Assembly: GCF_034087045.1 (NCBI RefSeq)
Contig: NZ_CP139247.1
Coordinates: 5,606,001 to 5,670,000 of the forward strand
Length of the DNA stretch: 64,000 nucleotides
Direction of reading: 5' to 3'
DNA from: Chitinophaga sancti
GTDB lineage: Bacteria; Bacteroidota; Bacteroidia; Chitinophagales; Chitinophagaceae
Shown here: piece by piece, positions 10,101 to 18,548 of the stretch
Layout of the letters: every line of letters begins with the position of its first letter
How positions within the stretch are numbered: the first letter of the stretch is position 1
Made by a program: the position numbers and the translations under genes
The notes under the pieces: model-generated
The model's database searches: none
What the model was told of the DNA's origin: nothing
What the model saw: only the letters and a program-made list of their open reading frames with translations

Positions 10101-10216
10101 GGGAGATAACCCGCCTATAAGCCGCCTATATCCCGCCTATAAGCCGTAGATAACCCGTATCTATAAAGAGGCGGGTTATCTACGGGATACCTACGGGTAA
10201 TAGTCGGAGTACCTGT
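10101..10216. repeat. 11-bp phased repeat array with inverted arms
   Basis: Five direct 11-bp units start at 10106, 10117, 10128, 10139 and 10150 (consensus ATAaCCCGcCT). About 12 bp later come four units in the opposite orientation, starting at 10173, 10184, 10195 and 10206 (GGGtTAtcTAC type). The inner arms GTAGATAACCCG (10146-10157) and its exact complement (10172-10183) form a 12-bp stem. The period of 11 bp is about one helical turn. The array lies about 115 bp upstream of the DUF4450 start and just beyond the end of the SUKH-like gene. Confidence 0.8.
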
Positions 10217-10262
10217 ATGTTCGAATTGGGAATATATCATTGGGACTACGCCTGATGGGAAA

Positions 10263-10922
10263 TCATATTTCCTCATCCTCCAAAGAAATATAACTCCACT
10301 CAATATCTAACTGGTCAAGCATTTTATCAAACCGCTCCCCATCATTTGTACCAATAAAAGTCCCCGTACAATTCCCTTCCTTATCAAAAGACAAACTCAC
10401 CATTTCTTCATAATCGATTGTAAACACCCGTTGAGTAGCATGAGAGATTTCCTTCAATTCCACATAATTCTCCTGCACATAAACCACAGTTTCCAGCGGC
10501 ACCGCCTCAAATGAATTAGCATTGAATTCAAGCCCACCCAATACACCGTTATACACTGCCATCAATAATAAAAATCCATCTGTAGTAGCACATTCCTGGT
10601 GCCAGTCAGGATTCATTTCATCACCAGAATAATTCCCATATACAGGAGGGTTAGGCAATGCGAGGTCTGATTTCTTTATCCCCCAAAATACCACTCCCTG
10701 ATTCTCTTCATAAAAGATCAGGTACTCATCCTGTGAAAAAACAATCTGATCGGGCTTCAACAATCTATTATGAGAATAGTTGACAGCGGCATGCTTCCCT
10801 AAGGTGAGATAATATCCTTTTAATATCAATGGCAACGGCTGCACTAGTTCTGTGGCTTCAAAACCAAATCCCTCCTGCGTTGCAATACCATATAAATGCC
10901 TGATTTGCTCGAAATATGTCAT
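10263..10922 (-). CDS. SMI1/KNR4 (SUKH) family protein
   Basis: About 219 residues when started at the ATG at 10922 (MTYFEQIRHLYG, the usual start of this family); a second ATG at 10967 is possible. The SUKH-like core is visible: PLILKGYYLTLGKH, then LLKPDQIVF, then YLIFYEENQGVVFWGI and NPPVYGNY, with a GVLGGLEFNAN block in the C-terminal half. SUKH proteins are often immunity proteins of polymorphic toxins or stress proteins. No toxin gene is adjacent, so the role here is open. It is divergent from the metallo-hydrolase gene. Confidence 0.75.
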   Translation of the reverse strand: MTYFEQIRHLYGIATQEGFGFEATELVQPLPLILKGYYLTLGKHAAVNYSHNRLLKPDQIVFSQDEYLIFYEENQGVVFWGIKKSDLALPNPPVYGNYSGDEMNPDWHQECATTDGFLLLMAVYNGVLGGLEFNANSFEAVPLETVVYVQENYVELKEISHATQRVFTIDYEEMVSLSFDKEGNCTGTFIGTNDGERFDKMLDQLDIEWSYISLEDEEI

Positions 10923-10968
10923 ATCGGATCTTTGCTTTAATGTTACTAATATCCTATTTTTATACATT

Positions 10969-11841
10969 ATGAACCTGACAATTTCCGGATATTCGACTGC
11001 ATTATTTTCAACATGGTATTTCATTGAAGAATTAGGGCTGCTCTTCGACTGTGGGGATGGGTTAATGTCGGCCCTCTTACAAAAGAGCAGGAAAATTGAG
11101 AACGTTTTTATCTCACATCCCGACAGAGACCACCTCACAGGTTTGCTACAGCTCAATCAGCTCAATGCCAGAGATGGCTTTCCCATTATACATTACCCAA
11201 GGGATAGTAGTTCATTTCCCGCACTCCGTGATTTCTCCATGAAATTTGACCCCCATGTAAAGGGCACAGTATGGCACCCTATTGTGGACAGGGAAAGGGT
11301 TTGGATTAAAAAAGACATCTATGTGGAAGCATTGAGAAATAACCACGTGCCTGCGGCAGAAAATGTATTCAAAAGCTTTGGCTTCAAAGTCGTACAGGTA
11401 AAATACAAATTGAAGCAGGAATATGTGTCGCTCCCTCCTCTTGACATCAAAAAGGCTATTGATACCCTAGGTAAAGAAGCGACACACCATATCGTAGAGA
11501 CCATCCTGCTGGCTTACAGCGGAGATACCCCGGCTGAAAACTTTAGCTATTGGAACCACGCGAAAATACTGATCCACGAAGCTACTTTTTTAGGGGATGA
11601 GGTTGAAATTCAATCGCATCGTAATAAACATAGTAAATTGGAAGATGTACTCAGAAATGTCGCAGAGATTCAGATTGAAGCCCTGATCCTGGGGCATTTT
11701 TCATCCAGATATTCGAATGAACAAATTGATGAAAGTGTACGGGAATTATGTAAAAAGTACAACATCCAGATACCTGTGTACAGGATACTACCGGGTCAGA
11801 CAGTCTTCGACATTTTATCCATGCCATCATTGCTCGTCTGA
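10969..11841 (+). CDS. RNase Z-like metallo-beta-lactamase fold hydrolase
   Basis: 290 residues. The metal-binding loop at residues 50-55 reads HPDRDH, so the second histidine of the usual HxHxDH is Asp, as in some ComEC-type members. Other ligands fit RNase Z: H126, D186 in YSGDTP, H203 in LIHEATF, a HRNKHS segment before LEDVLRNVAEI, and H243 in GHFSSRY. The start at 10969 gives the family N-terminus; a start further upstream would overlap the divergent SUKH gene. Classic RNase Z processes tRNA 3' ends; whether this variant does, or acts on another phosphodiester, is not clear. The C-terminus lies inside a 35-bp tandem repeat. Confidence 0.75.
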   Translation: MNLTISGYSTALFSTWYFIEELGLLFDCGDGLMSALLQKSRKIENVFISHPDRDHLTGLLQLNQLNARDGFPIIHYPRDSSSFPALRDFSMKFDPHVKGTVWHPIVDRERVWIKKDIYVEALRNNHVPAAENVFKSFGFKVVQVKYKLKQEYVSLPPLDIKKAIDTLGKEATHHIVETILLAYSGDTPAENFSYWNHAKILIHEATFLGDEVEIQSHRNKHSKLEDVLRNVAEIQIEALILGHFSSRYSNEQIDESVRELCKKYNIQIPVYRILPGQTVFDILSMPSLLV

Positions 11842-11982
11842 CAATCATCTTATTCATCCTATCATTACTCGTCTGACAGTCAACTTATTCATCCTATCAT
11901 TACTCGTCTGACAATCATCTTATTCATCCTATCATTACTCCTCTGACAGTCAACTTATTCATCCTATCATTACTCCTCTGAC
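11818..11982. repeat. 35-bp tandem repeat, about 4.7 copies
   Basis: Units start at 11818, 11853, 11888, 11923 and 11958, with exact 35-bp spacing (unit begins TTCATCCTATCATTACTC). Two variants alternate in the second half: ACAATCATCTTA and ACAGTCAACTTA. The first unit is more diverged and includes the TGA stop of the metallo-hydrolase gene (11839-11841). The last includes the TAA stop of the convergent gene (11970-11972). There is no spacer diversity, so this is not a CRISPR. Confidence 0.9.
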
Positions 11983-12908
11983 CTAAACACAGCTCTAATA
12001 TACGCAGGACAAGCAGTCACATCTTTTTTAAAATCTGTTAATTTCGCTACCCTGTCAGCAGCATTAGATTGCCAGTTGCAGTAGCTATAATACACCATAC
12101 TAAACAAACACTGGTTAAAAGGATCCAGGTTTTTATCCTTTATCATTTTCTTCACCTGCTTTTCAAATTCACCCGCCTTTGCAGATTCTGTAAATGCACG
12201 GCCAATGCGACCTAAATTACCATAATAATGCTTATTTGGAATATCAGTCCCTCTAAAGATAGATCCCAGCAATAACTGTTGAGTAGGGATATCCAGCACT
12301 TCCAACTCACGAAGATAGGTACCACGCCCTGCCTGTGCGTAACTACCATCTGTATTCCGGTAAAAACGATCATTCATTATATCCAGGTGTGCCCTGATAA
12401 AGACAGGCCATTGGTGTGCCTGAGAGGCCATAACTGCAATATTCCGTGCATGCTCAATGGGTGCTCTGTCCTGACTACATTGTCCCACCACTATACGGGA
12501 ACGCATCAACAGCAAAACCGTATCCATTGAATAAATATTCCTGGCCACTTCTTCCAGCTCGCATCCTCCATTGCCACTATCCAATGCATTTTTCACCGCA
12601 TCATCCATCCATTTCCTGACCTGCCTGTTCGTAGCATATTCATCATGAATGAATTGCTGATCTACACTATCCATATAGTAAAACTCACTGGTCCCATTAT
12701 GCTTCTGCTTACGCACATATTCTTTGATACTTTTAAATGCCTGGTTATTGTCTTCTTCACCATACTTTTGAGCCACCATGACAACACTACACGTATCCAC
12801 CATACAATCCACGTATTGGATCATCTTTGCATATTCCTTTGGAAGTAACAGGCTCGAAAATGGTTTGTCCAGTAAGATGGCTGTTATATAATATTGGGTG
12901 AAATCCAT
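11970..12908 (-). CDS. Hypothetical protein, mostly helical
   Basis: 312 residues from the ATG at 12908 (MDFTQYYITAILLDKPF); an ATG 15 bp upstream is possible. I do not recognise a family. There is no clear signal peptide or membrane helix. It is rich in predicted helix and contains a GGCELEEVARN segment and a C-terminal half with PTQQLLLGSIFRGTDIPNKH. It is divergent from the alpha/beta hydrolase with only 27 bp between starts, and convergent with the metallo-hydrolase across the tandem repeat, which supplies its stop codon. Confidence 0.6.
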   Translation of the reverse strand: MDFTQYYITAILLDKPFSSLLLPKEYAKMIQYVDCMVDTCSVVMVAQKYGEEDNNQAFKSIKEYVRKQKHNGTSEFYYMDSVDQQFIHDEYATNRQVRKWMDDAVKNALDSGNGGCELEEVARNIYSMDTVLLLMRSRIVVGQCSQDRAPIEHARNIAVMASQAHQWPVFIRAHLDIMNDRFYRNTDGSYAQAGRGTYLRELEVLDIPTQQLLLGSIFRGTDIPNKHYYGNLGRIGRAFTESAKAGEFEKQVKKMIKDKNLDPFNQCLFSMVYYSYCNWQSNAADRVAKLTDFKKDVTACPAYIRAVFRSEE

Positions 12909-12923
12909 AAGGTGGGATATCAT

Positions 12924-12931
12924 TATCTTTG
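12924..12931 (+). promoter_or_regulatory. -7 box directly before the hydrolase start
   Basis: TATCTTTG matches TAnnTTTG and ends exactly 4 bases before the ATG at 12936. If transcription starts at the usual distance, the mRNA would be leaderless or nearly so. The -33 element is not clear. Confidence 0.5.
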
Positions 12932-12935
12932 TTGC

Positions 12936-13595
12936 ATGCTGGAAATAAAACAATTATCACTGACTATATCTGCGGCACCCGGAGCCGTTTCTGCTATCTG
13001 CACCCTCCCGGAAAAGCCTATATGTATCCTGACATTAGCACATGGCGCCGGTGCCGACATGCACCATTCTTTTATGGAAGCACTGGCTACTTCGCTCGCA
13101 GATGCAGGCATTGGTACCCTCCGGTTCAATTTCCCTTTTACAGAACAAAAAAAGAAACGCCCTGACTCCCCTGCCGTCGCACAACAAGCGATAGCCGCCG
13201 CTATCGATAAAGCGAGGGAATTGTACCCAGCCATCCCTCTATTTGTAGCAGGTAAATCATTTGGCGGCCGTATGTCATCCCAATATCTTTCGGTGAACCA
13301 CAGAAAGGATGTGAAAGGCCTGATCTTCTACGGGTTTCCCCTGCATGCCGCAGGCAAACCATCTATAGACAGGGCGGAACATTTAAAAGAAGTAAAAGTA
13401 CCTATGCTGTTCCTACAGGGAACTAAAGATACCCTGGCTACCTGGGACCTGATTGAAAAAGTATGCAGGTCCTTAAAGAAAGCCACCCTTATAAAACTGG
13501 AAGGCGCGGATCACTCTTTCAAAGCGGGGAAGAATAAGGATATGATACCTGTGCTCACAACTGCTACCAAAGATTGGGTGAAAAAGAAAATATAA
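12936..13595 (+). CDS. Alpha/beta hydrolase of the KANL3/Tex30-like type
   Basis: 219 residues, cytoplasmic. The nucleophile elbow is GKSFGGR; the oxyanion region is [14 protein letters not shown] near the N-terminus. The acid is likely in LQGTKDTL and the histidine in GADHSFK, so the catalytic triad is complete. The chosen start at 12936 follows the -7 box and gives [11 protein letters not shown]; an in-frame start further upstream would overlap the promoter. The family includes small esterases and dienelactone-hydrolase-like proteins; the substrate is unknown. It is convergent with the downstream Crp/Fnr gene. Confidence 0.8.
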   Translation: MLEIKQLSLTISAAPGAVSAICTLPEKPICILTLAHGAGADMHHSFMEALATSLADAGIGTLRFNFPFTEQKKKRPDSPAVAQQAIAAAIDKARELYPAIPLFVAGKSFGGRMSSQYLSVNHRKDVKGLIFYGFPLHAAGKPSIDRAEHLKEVKVPMLFLQGTKDTLATWDLIEKVCRSLKKATLIKLEGADHSFKAGKNKDMIPVLTTATKDWVKKKI

Positions 13596-13632
13596 TGTTT
13601 ACACCAGGTATTAGGAAAAATAGAACGGCTGT

Positions 13633-14235
13633 TTACAATCCAATCAACAATTGCCTAAGTTCAACATCAGAAATATCTGTATTCACCGCCCCTTCGCGCA
13701 ACTGTTTGACTGTTCTGTTCAGACTACGTACCGTTATCGCCAGGTAATCGGCAATATCCTGTTTGCTGAATGAAAGGTTTTGTTCTTTGTGGATCAATAA
13801 GAACCTGACTAATGAATATTCAACCGGATAATTCTGCTGGTAAGAAGCACGTGTAGCTGTCTGATAAATACGAAGCGCCAGTTCCTCCAGCAATTTCCTG
13901 TGAAATGTCTTGTCATTGTCTATGATGGCATCAAACTGCTCCAGGGAAAAAGAGTAAGCTTCTACAGGAGTGATCGCCTCCACACTACAGAGGCAAACAG
14001 AATGTAGAATCGTTTCCAGATCCCCCAGGATCTCCCCTTTCCCCAAAAATTCAAATATCAATTCCTTGCCATTTTCCTCTGACCGATAACATTTGGTCAC
14101 ACCACTCTTCAAAATTAAAATCTCCCGGGCATTTTTGTCCTGAACCATCAACCGCTCCCCTGCGTTAAAACATTTTATATGCTGCTCAGGCGAACTTTCT
14201 GCAAATGACAAGAAATATGTATTTGTTCTAAGCAT
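13633..14235 (-). CDS. Crp/Fnr family transcription regulator
   Basis: 200 residues. The N-terminal two-thirds is a cyclic-nucleotide-binding-like barrel (IKCFNAGERLMVQDK, ILILKSGVTKCYR, GEILGD). The C-terminal winged helix includes LSFSKQDIADYLAITVRSLNRTVKQL. There is no [4Fe-4S] cysteine set like that of true Fnr. It is divergent from the HAD-MFS pair, with a 12-bp palindrome between the starts, so it may regulate both directions. Confidence 0.85.
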   Translation of the reverse strand: MLRTNTYFLSFAESSPEQHIKCFNAGERLMVQDKNAREILILKSGVTKCYRSEENGKELIFEFLGKGEILGDLETILHSVCLCSVEAITPVEAYSFSLEQFDAIIDNDKTFHRKLLEELALRIYQTATRASYQQNYPVEYSLVRFLLIHKEQNLSFSKQDIADYLAITVRSLNRTVKQLREGAVNTDISDVELRQLLIGL

Positions 14236-14248
14236 TTTTATTTAGTTG

Positions 14249-14260
14249 GGACAAATGTCC
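14249..14260. promoter_or_regulatory. 12-bp palindrome, candidate Crp/Fnr operator
   Basis: GGACAAATGTCC has 5-bp arms around AA. It lies 14 bp upstream of the Crp/Fnr start and about 24 bp upstream of the -7 box of the HAD gene, at the right place for an operator of the divergent pair. Confidence 0.4.
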
Positions 14261-14283
14261 TGGTTTCGCACAAAAATAGATAA

Positions 14284-14291
14284 TAATTTTG
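14284..14291 (+). promoter_or_regulatory. -7 box for the HAD-MFS operon
   Basis: TAATTTTG is a full match to TAnnTTTG, 25 bp upstream of the HAD start codon. The -33 region has only TTTC at 14264-14267. Confidence 0.5.
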
Positions 14292-14316
14292 CCATTCGAT
14301 TCTAATTAAAGAAATC

Positions 14317-15033
14317 ATGCATAACAATATTAAAGTCATCGCATTTGATGCAGACGACACTTTATGGGTAAATGAAACCTACTTCCGGGAGGCGGAAGAT
14401 CAGTTTACCATCATGCTGGAAGACTTCCTGCCAAGACATGTAAGCATTAAAGAGCTTTTTAAGACCGAAATGGACAACATGTCCCTTTATGGATATGGAG
14501 TAAAGGCTTTTGTCTTATCGATGCTGGAAACGGTCCTAAGAGTCACAGAAAACAATATTCCCGCCGCCTACCTTGGCAAAGTCATTCAGATAGGCCGGGA
14601 TATGCTTAGTAAGCCGGTGATTATGCTGGAAGGAGTTGAAACGGTATTGCAGGCACTACAGCCACATTACCGGCTGGTAGTAGCCACCAAAGGGGATCTG
14701 CTGGACCAGGAGCGGAAACTGCGTCTCTCCGGTATCGAACATTACTTTCATCATATTGAAATCATGAGCGATAAACAGGAGAATGATTATGCAAAGCTCA
14801 TCAAACGACTGGATATACAGCCAGCAGAATTTATGATGCTGGGCAATTCCCTGAAGTCAGACGTACTGCCTGTACTTTCACTGGGTGGTTTTGGCGGCCA
14901 TATTCCTTTTCATACCACGTGGGAACATGAACGCATTGACTTTTCAATTAACCATCCGAACTTCTATGAGTTCTCCACGATCACTGATACACTCGCCAAA
15001 CTACTGCCGGAACAAAATGCGGTTACTGAATAA
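14317..15033 (+). CDS. HAD superfamily hydrolase
   Basis: 238 residues. Motif I is DADDT at residues 11-15, giving the nucleophile Asp and general acid Asp. Motif II is VATKGD near residue 130. The motif III lysine is probably in SDKQENDYAK, and motif IV lies in MMLGNSLKSDV. A helical cap sits between motifs I and II, as in YjjG/phosphoglycolate-phosphatase-like members. The exact substrate cannot be told. The 3' end overlaps the MFS gene by 17 bp, so translation is probably coupled. Confidence 0.85.
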   Translation: MHNNIKVIAFDADDTLWVNETYFREAEDQFTIMLEDFLPRHVSIKELFKTEMDNMSLYGYGVKAFVLSMLETVLRVTENNIPAAYLGKVIQIGRDMLSKPVIMLEGVETVLQALQPHYRLVVATKGDLLDQERKLRLSGIEHYFHHIEIMSDKQENDYAKLIKRLDIQPAEFMMLGNSLKSDVLPVLSLGGFGGHIPFHTTWEHERIDFSINHPNFYEFSTITDTLAKLLPEQNAVTE

Positions 15034-16348
15034 AAACCTTGTCTTAGCGATTGCCTCTATGGGCATTTTTGTAGAAGCCCTCGACATTGCCATCGTAAAC
15101 CTGGCATTGCCACAAATTGAAGCTGACCTCGGATTGAGCAATGATTCCGGGTATAAAATACAAAGTATCTATATCCTGATCTATGGGAGCTTTTTAATTC
15201 TTGGTGGTAAATTGTCTGACTACCTTGGTAGAAAGACAATTTTTATGGCAGGATGTGGCATCTTCCTGATTACCTCACTGGGTGCGGGATTGTCACATTC
15301 GCTCAATACCCTGGTCCTTTTCAGGGCTTTACAGGGATTAGGGGCAGCGTTATTAATGCCGTCCGCTTTTTCTATCGTCAATTACTATTTTAAAGAGCCG
15401 CATGAACGGGGTAAGGCGATGGGGATCTTTGGTTCTTTTGCGGCCACAGGGGCAGCAGGTGGCGTGTCTGTAGGTGGGATTATCGCCAATTACTGGGGAT
15501 GGTCATGGGTGTTTTTGATGAATGTGCCTATACTGTTGGCAATTCTTGTGATTGCGTATATCTATCTGGAAAAGGATACAAAGAGTGATAGCAGGTTGCC
15601 GGATATTCCGGCTGCGATTGCGCTGGTATTGGGCATGATTTGTTTGTCGAAAATTACTGAAGGTAGTTATATGTTGATTGCTCTGGTTGTTTTAATAGTA
15701 GCCGGTTATTATTTATATAGCAGGCTTAAAACCCAGCCAGTGCCATTATTAGATCTGAAGGTATTAATACTTTCTTCTTTACGGAAAGGTACTTTATTGT
15801 TTTTTTTACTAGGCGCCTTGTTCACGGGATATTTATTCCTGATGAGTTTTCTCGTACAACAAAACTTTCATTTTACCCCTGCGGAGGCAGGGTTTCTCAT
15901 GGTGCCCTTCAATATCATATCTATATTGTTAGGAAGGTTTGGACTACCTGGTTTATCATTGAAATTTTCTCCTAAAAAGATAGCCATGGGGGGTGCGGTT
16001 GCAATGCTCATTGGCGCGTTTTCGTTGGTCATTGCTGTACAGATTCATAATTTAGTTTTCCTGCTGGCAGGTGGCGCCTTTATTGCAGGGATAGGCATGA
16101 CGCTTTGCTATACCGGGTATACAATGATCGCCATGGAGCATGTACCTCCTGAACATTTGGGGATTGCTGCCAGCCTGATTAATACAGCTTATTTTGTGGG
16201 TGGTGGAATTGGCTTACCACTTATTTCCATCTTCATGCCACATGATTCAGGGGAGTTGAATAGCCGGCCATTATGGATGTTATGCATCGTAGCCGGGTTA
16301 TCAATTTTAAGATTATTATACAAAAAAAGAGTGTGTATCAAAAGTTAG
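15017..16348 (+). CDS. MFS transporter, drug-exporter type
   Basis: 443 residues with many hydrophobic helices. The start at 15017 (MRLLNKNLVLAIASMGIFVEALD) overlaps the HAD gene by 17 bp and gives a proper first membrane segment. The helix 1 motif ALDIAIVNLALPQIEADL and the loop 2-3 motif GGKLSDYLGRK fit the DHA2/EmrB-QacA type of drug/H+ antiporter. The length is shorter than the 14-helix members usually have. The substrate is unknown. The last codons form one arm of the terminator hairpin. Confidence 0.85.
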   Translation: MRLLNKNLVLAIASMGIFVEALDIAIVNLALPQIEADLGLSNDSGYKIQSIYILIYGSFLILGGKLSDYLGRKTIFMAGCGIFLITSLGAGLSHSLNTLVLFRALQGLGAALLMPSAFSIVNYYFKEPHERGKAMGIFGSFAATGAAGGVSVGGIIANYWGWSWVFLMNVPILLAILVIAYIYLEKDTKSDSRLPDIPAAIALVLGMICLSKITEGSYMLIALVVLIVAGYYLYSRLKTQPVPLLDLKVLILSSLRKGTLLFFLLGALFTGYLFLMSFLVQQNFHFTPAEAGFLMVPFNIISILLGRFGLPGLSLKFSPKKIAMGGAVAMLIGAFSLVIAVQIHNLVFLLAGGAFIAGIGMTLCYTGYTMIAMEHVPPEHLGIAASLINTAYFVGGGIGLPLISIFMPHDSGELNSRPLWMLCIVAGLSILRLLYKKRVCIKS

Positions 16349-16361
16349 ATACACACTCTTT
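16326..16361 (+). terminator. Terminator overlapping the MFS stop codon
   Basis: A perfect 14-bp stem (AAAGAGTGTGTATC and its complement) with an 8-base loop ends in TTT. The left arm lies inside the coding sequence and the TAG stop (16346-16348) lies at the loop/right-arm edge. It may also serve the convergent receptor gene. Confidence 0.75.
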
Positions 16362-16436
16362 CAATTTGGATAACGAATAGATTCAAATTTATGGGACTCT
16401 CAGGAGTTTCATAAATTTATAATACCGCCTCATTCA

Positions 16437-18356
16437 TTATAAGGTTATTCTAAACCCACCCATCAGCCATCGTCCGGGCATCTGAGCACCTGTAAGGTCC
16501 GCGTATGTTTTATTAAATACATTGTCCGCTTCTACGTTCAGGCTAAGTTTATTTTTGATCACGAATATATCTGCTTTAATACTCGCTACAAAGTATTCCT
16601 TTGTGACCATACCAGCAATACCGCTGGCTGCCTGAGGATCTCTTACCTTGTACAAACCATTTACACTCACTCCAAATAACTGGTTACGGTATGACAACAT
16701 ACCATTCAGCAGGAAACGTGCATGTGAAGAGATATAAAAAGACTGCTGACCTTCCTGGATATCAGAATACAACCAGGTGGCACCGGCTGTAGCACTTACG
16801 GTATGCTTCTCCTGGTAAGTCCTGGTAAACTGGATATCAGTTTCCACACCGCTGGTCACCATCTTTGAAATATTGGTAGCCAGTGAATATACACCTGTAG
16901 GTGACAGGTTATGTTTATAAGGCATGTTATCGTAAGCCGTAGTGGTCCAGTCGATCAGGTCATTGTACCTACGCTGGAATAAGGTAGAAGAAACACGGAG
17001 ATATTTTCCAAAATAATCCGCACCAGCTTCATAGCTGAAGGAGCTTTCTGCTTTCAGATCGGGGTTGCCGATCTTTCCACTTGTAACCAGTGCTTTGTTA
17101 TTGTTGTTGTATCGTTCTGTGAAATCAGCGTTACGGATAGTTTTACCCGCGCTACCACGGATCTGGAACTGACCTGTTCTGTAGCTGGCATTCAGCTGAG
17201 GTACCAGTTCATAACCACTCCGCTCATCCCAGTCCAGTCGCAATGCCGGGCTCAGTGTGAGTACATCAGATACTGTCGCTGTCATGGAAGCAAAACCTGC
17301 TGCCTGGTTCACGATGTGATTGCCTCTGTCGTTGGAGACAATGCTCTTTTGCTGGAACTGACCACCTGCTACAAAACTGATATCGTCGTTGAACTTATGC
17401 CCGTAAGTAGCGAGGGACTGCAACAGCTTACTGCGATTGTCATTGGCAACAGAAACGGAATTATATACGTAGTGATCGTTCATATTCTTATAGCCTGCCA
17501 ACAGACTAAAAGCATTATTATTCTTGCGATATGAGAGGTTCAGTTGCTGCCACCAGGTAGAAAGTTTTTCGTTGGCGGTATCGGAAACGTAGGTAGTGTA
17601 GAAGTTCTGCGCGGCAAACTTTCTATCGTCATAGCTCAGACGGTAAGAGAGTTTCCAGTTATCACTCAGTTTATAACTGGCGGATCCGGAAATAGTGTAC
17701 AGGTGGAAATATCCATCAATACCACGCTGCGGCTGACCATCTGCATTATTGGTTTGTCCGCCGATGTCAACGGCCAGTTTTTCAGTACTATAATAAGCAT
17801 TGGCGTTTGCATTAAACAGTCCGTATGCTCCACCTGTAGCACCTGCTGTGATCTTTCTGGCAGGTGCGCTGTGCTGGTTGTGTGCAAAGGTTTTGGTGAT
17901 GATGTGGATCACGCCACCTACTGCATCGGAACCATAGATCGCGGAGGAAGCGCCTTTTAGTACTTCGATATGATCAATTTCGGCAGGGTTGACAGGAATG
18001 TAACTGCTGAAATGCCCGGTATTCGGATCGTTGACACGAACACCATCGAGGATCACTAGTACCTGCTGGAAGGTACCACCACGGATCACGATATCGCTGG
18101 CAGCCCCCATCGGGCCTTTGGCTTGTACTTCCACACCTGGCAGGTAGCGGAGTACTTCATCTATTGAGTGGACAGGCATTTTAGCAATGTCTTCTCCTTT
18201 TATTACGTATAAGTTACGACCTGTTTTAGAACTCACTACCGGATTCACTGTGGCGGTGACTGTAACTGCGTCTAATTCATTTATTTTATCCTGCGCCGGC
18301 AGCGTCATAGCATATAGCATGCTGGCGGCCATAGGTAATGCTAGTTTTGGAAACAT
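16437..18356 (-). CDS. TonB-dependent receptor, BtuB-like
   Basis: 639 residues, outer-membrane transporter. A signal peptide (ending MTLPAQ) is followed by a TonB-box-like ELDAVTVTA and the plug domain (VLRYLPGVEVQ, DIVIRGGTFQQVLVILDGVRV, IEVLKGASSAIYGSDAVGGVIHIITK). The rest forms a 22-strand barrel ending in a C-terminal aromatic-rich strand. There is no carboxypeptidase-like N-domain. The plug most resembles vitamin B12 or metal-chelate receptors. Upstream sequence has weak similarity to a cobalamin riboswitch, which would fit a B12 role. Confidence 0.8.
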   Translation of the reverse strand: MFPKLALPMAASMLYAMTLPAQDKINELDAVTVTATVNPVVSSKTGRNLYVIKGEDIAKMPVHSIDEVLRYLPGVEVQAKGPMGAASDIVIRGGTFQQVLVILDGVRVNDPNTGHFSSYIPVNPAEIDHIEVLKGASSAIYGSDAVGGVIHIITKTFAHNQHSAPARKITAGATGGAYGLFNANANAYYSTEKLAVDIGGQTNNADGQPQRGIDGYFHLYTISGSASYKLSDNWKLSYRLSYDDRKFAAQNFYTTYVSDTANEKLSTWWQQLNLSYRKNNNAFSLLAGYKNMNDHYVYNSVSVANDNRSKLLQSLATYGHKFNDDISFVAGGQFQQKSIVSNDRGNHIVNQAAGFASMTATVSDVLTLSPALRLDWDERSGYELVPQLNASYRTGQFQIRGSAGKTIRNADFTERYNNNNKALVTSGKIGNPDLKAESSFSYEAGADYFGKYLRVSSTLFQRRYNDLIDWTTTAYDNMPYKHNLSPTGVYSLATNISKMVTSGVETDIQFTRTYQEKHTVSATAGATWLYSDIQEGQQSFYISSHARFLLNGMLSYRNQLFGVSVNGLYKVRDPQAASGIAGMVTKEYFVASIKADIFVIKNKLSLNVEADNVFNKTYADLTGAQMPGRWLMGGFRITL

Positions 18357-18381
18357 TAGGTATGGTTTACTGATTGGGCGG

Positions 18382-18389
18382 CAAAGGTA
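18382..18389 (-). promoter_or_regulatory. -7 box for the BtuB-like receptor
   Basis: The minus strand reads TACCTTTG, matching TAnnTTTG, 25 bp upstream of the start codon. If this is the real promoter, the riboswitch-like region just upstream would not be transcribed with the gene. Confidence 0.4.
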
Positions 18390-18399
18390 CAGTAAAAAT

Positions 18400-18505
18400 A
18401 ATTAGTTCATACACCGTGTTTAATCCCTGTCAGACGGAATAGTGGCTGTAGTATATCGGGTTTTTGATCACACATTTCACTGGGAGATAATTTTCCCTGT
18501 CGCTT
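18400..18505 (-). ncRNA. Possible diverged cobalamin riboswitch
   Basis: On the minus strand the leader region carries, in the order seen in B12 riboswitches, ACAGGGAA, CAGTGAAA, AACCCGATATACT and AGCCACT. The last resembles the conserved GCCACTG (B12 box region). The P6 part and a clear GGGAAGG are missing, and there is a -7 box downstream. This is therefore a weak candidate only. Confidence 0.3.
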
Positions 18506-18548
18506 AAAGTAGTGCATTTACATTAGAAGCAATCTCTATAGTTCAACC

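Noticed and set aside
11818..11982. Tandem 35-bp units resembling a CRISPR array
   Set aside because: Units are contiguous with no spacers, so it is a plain tandem repeat.
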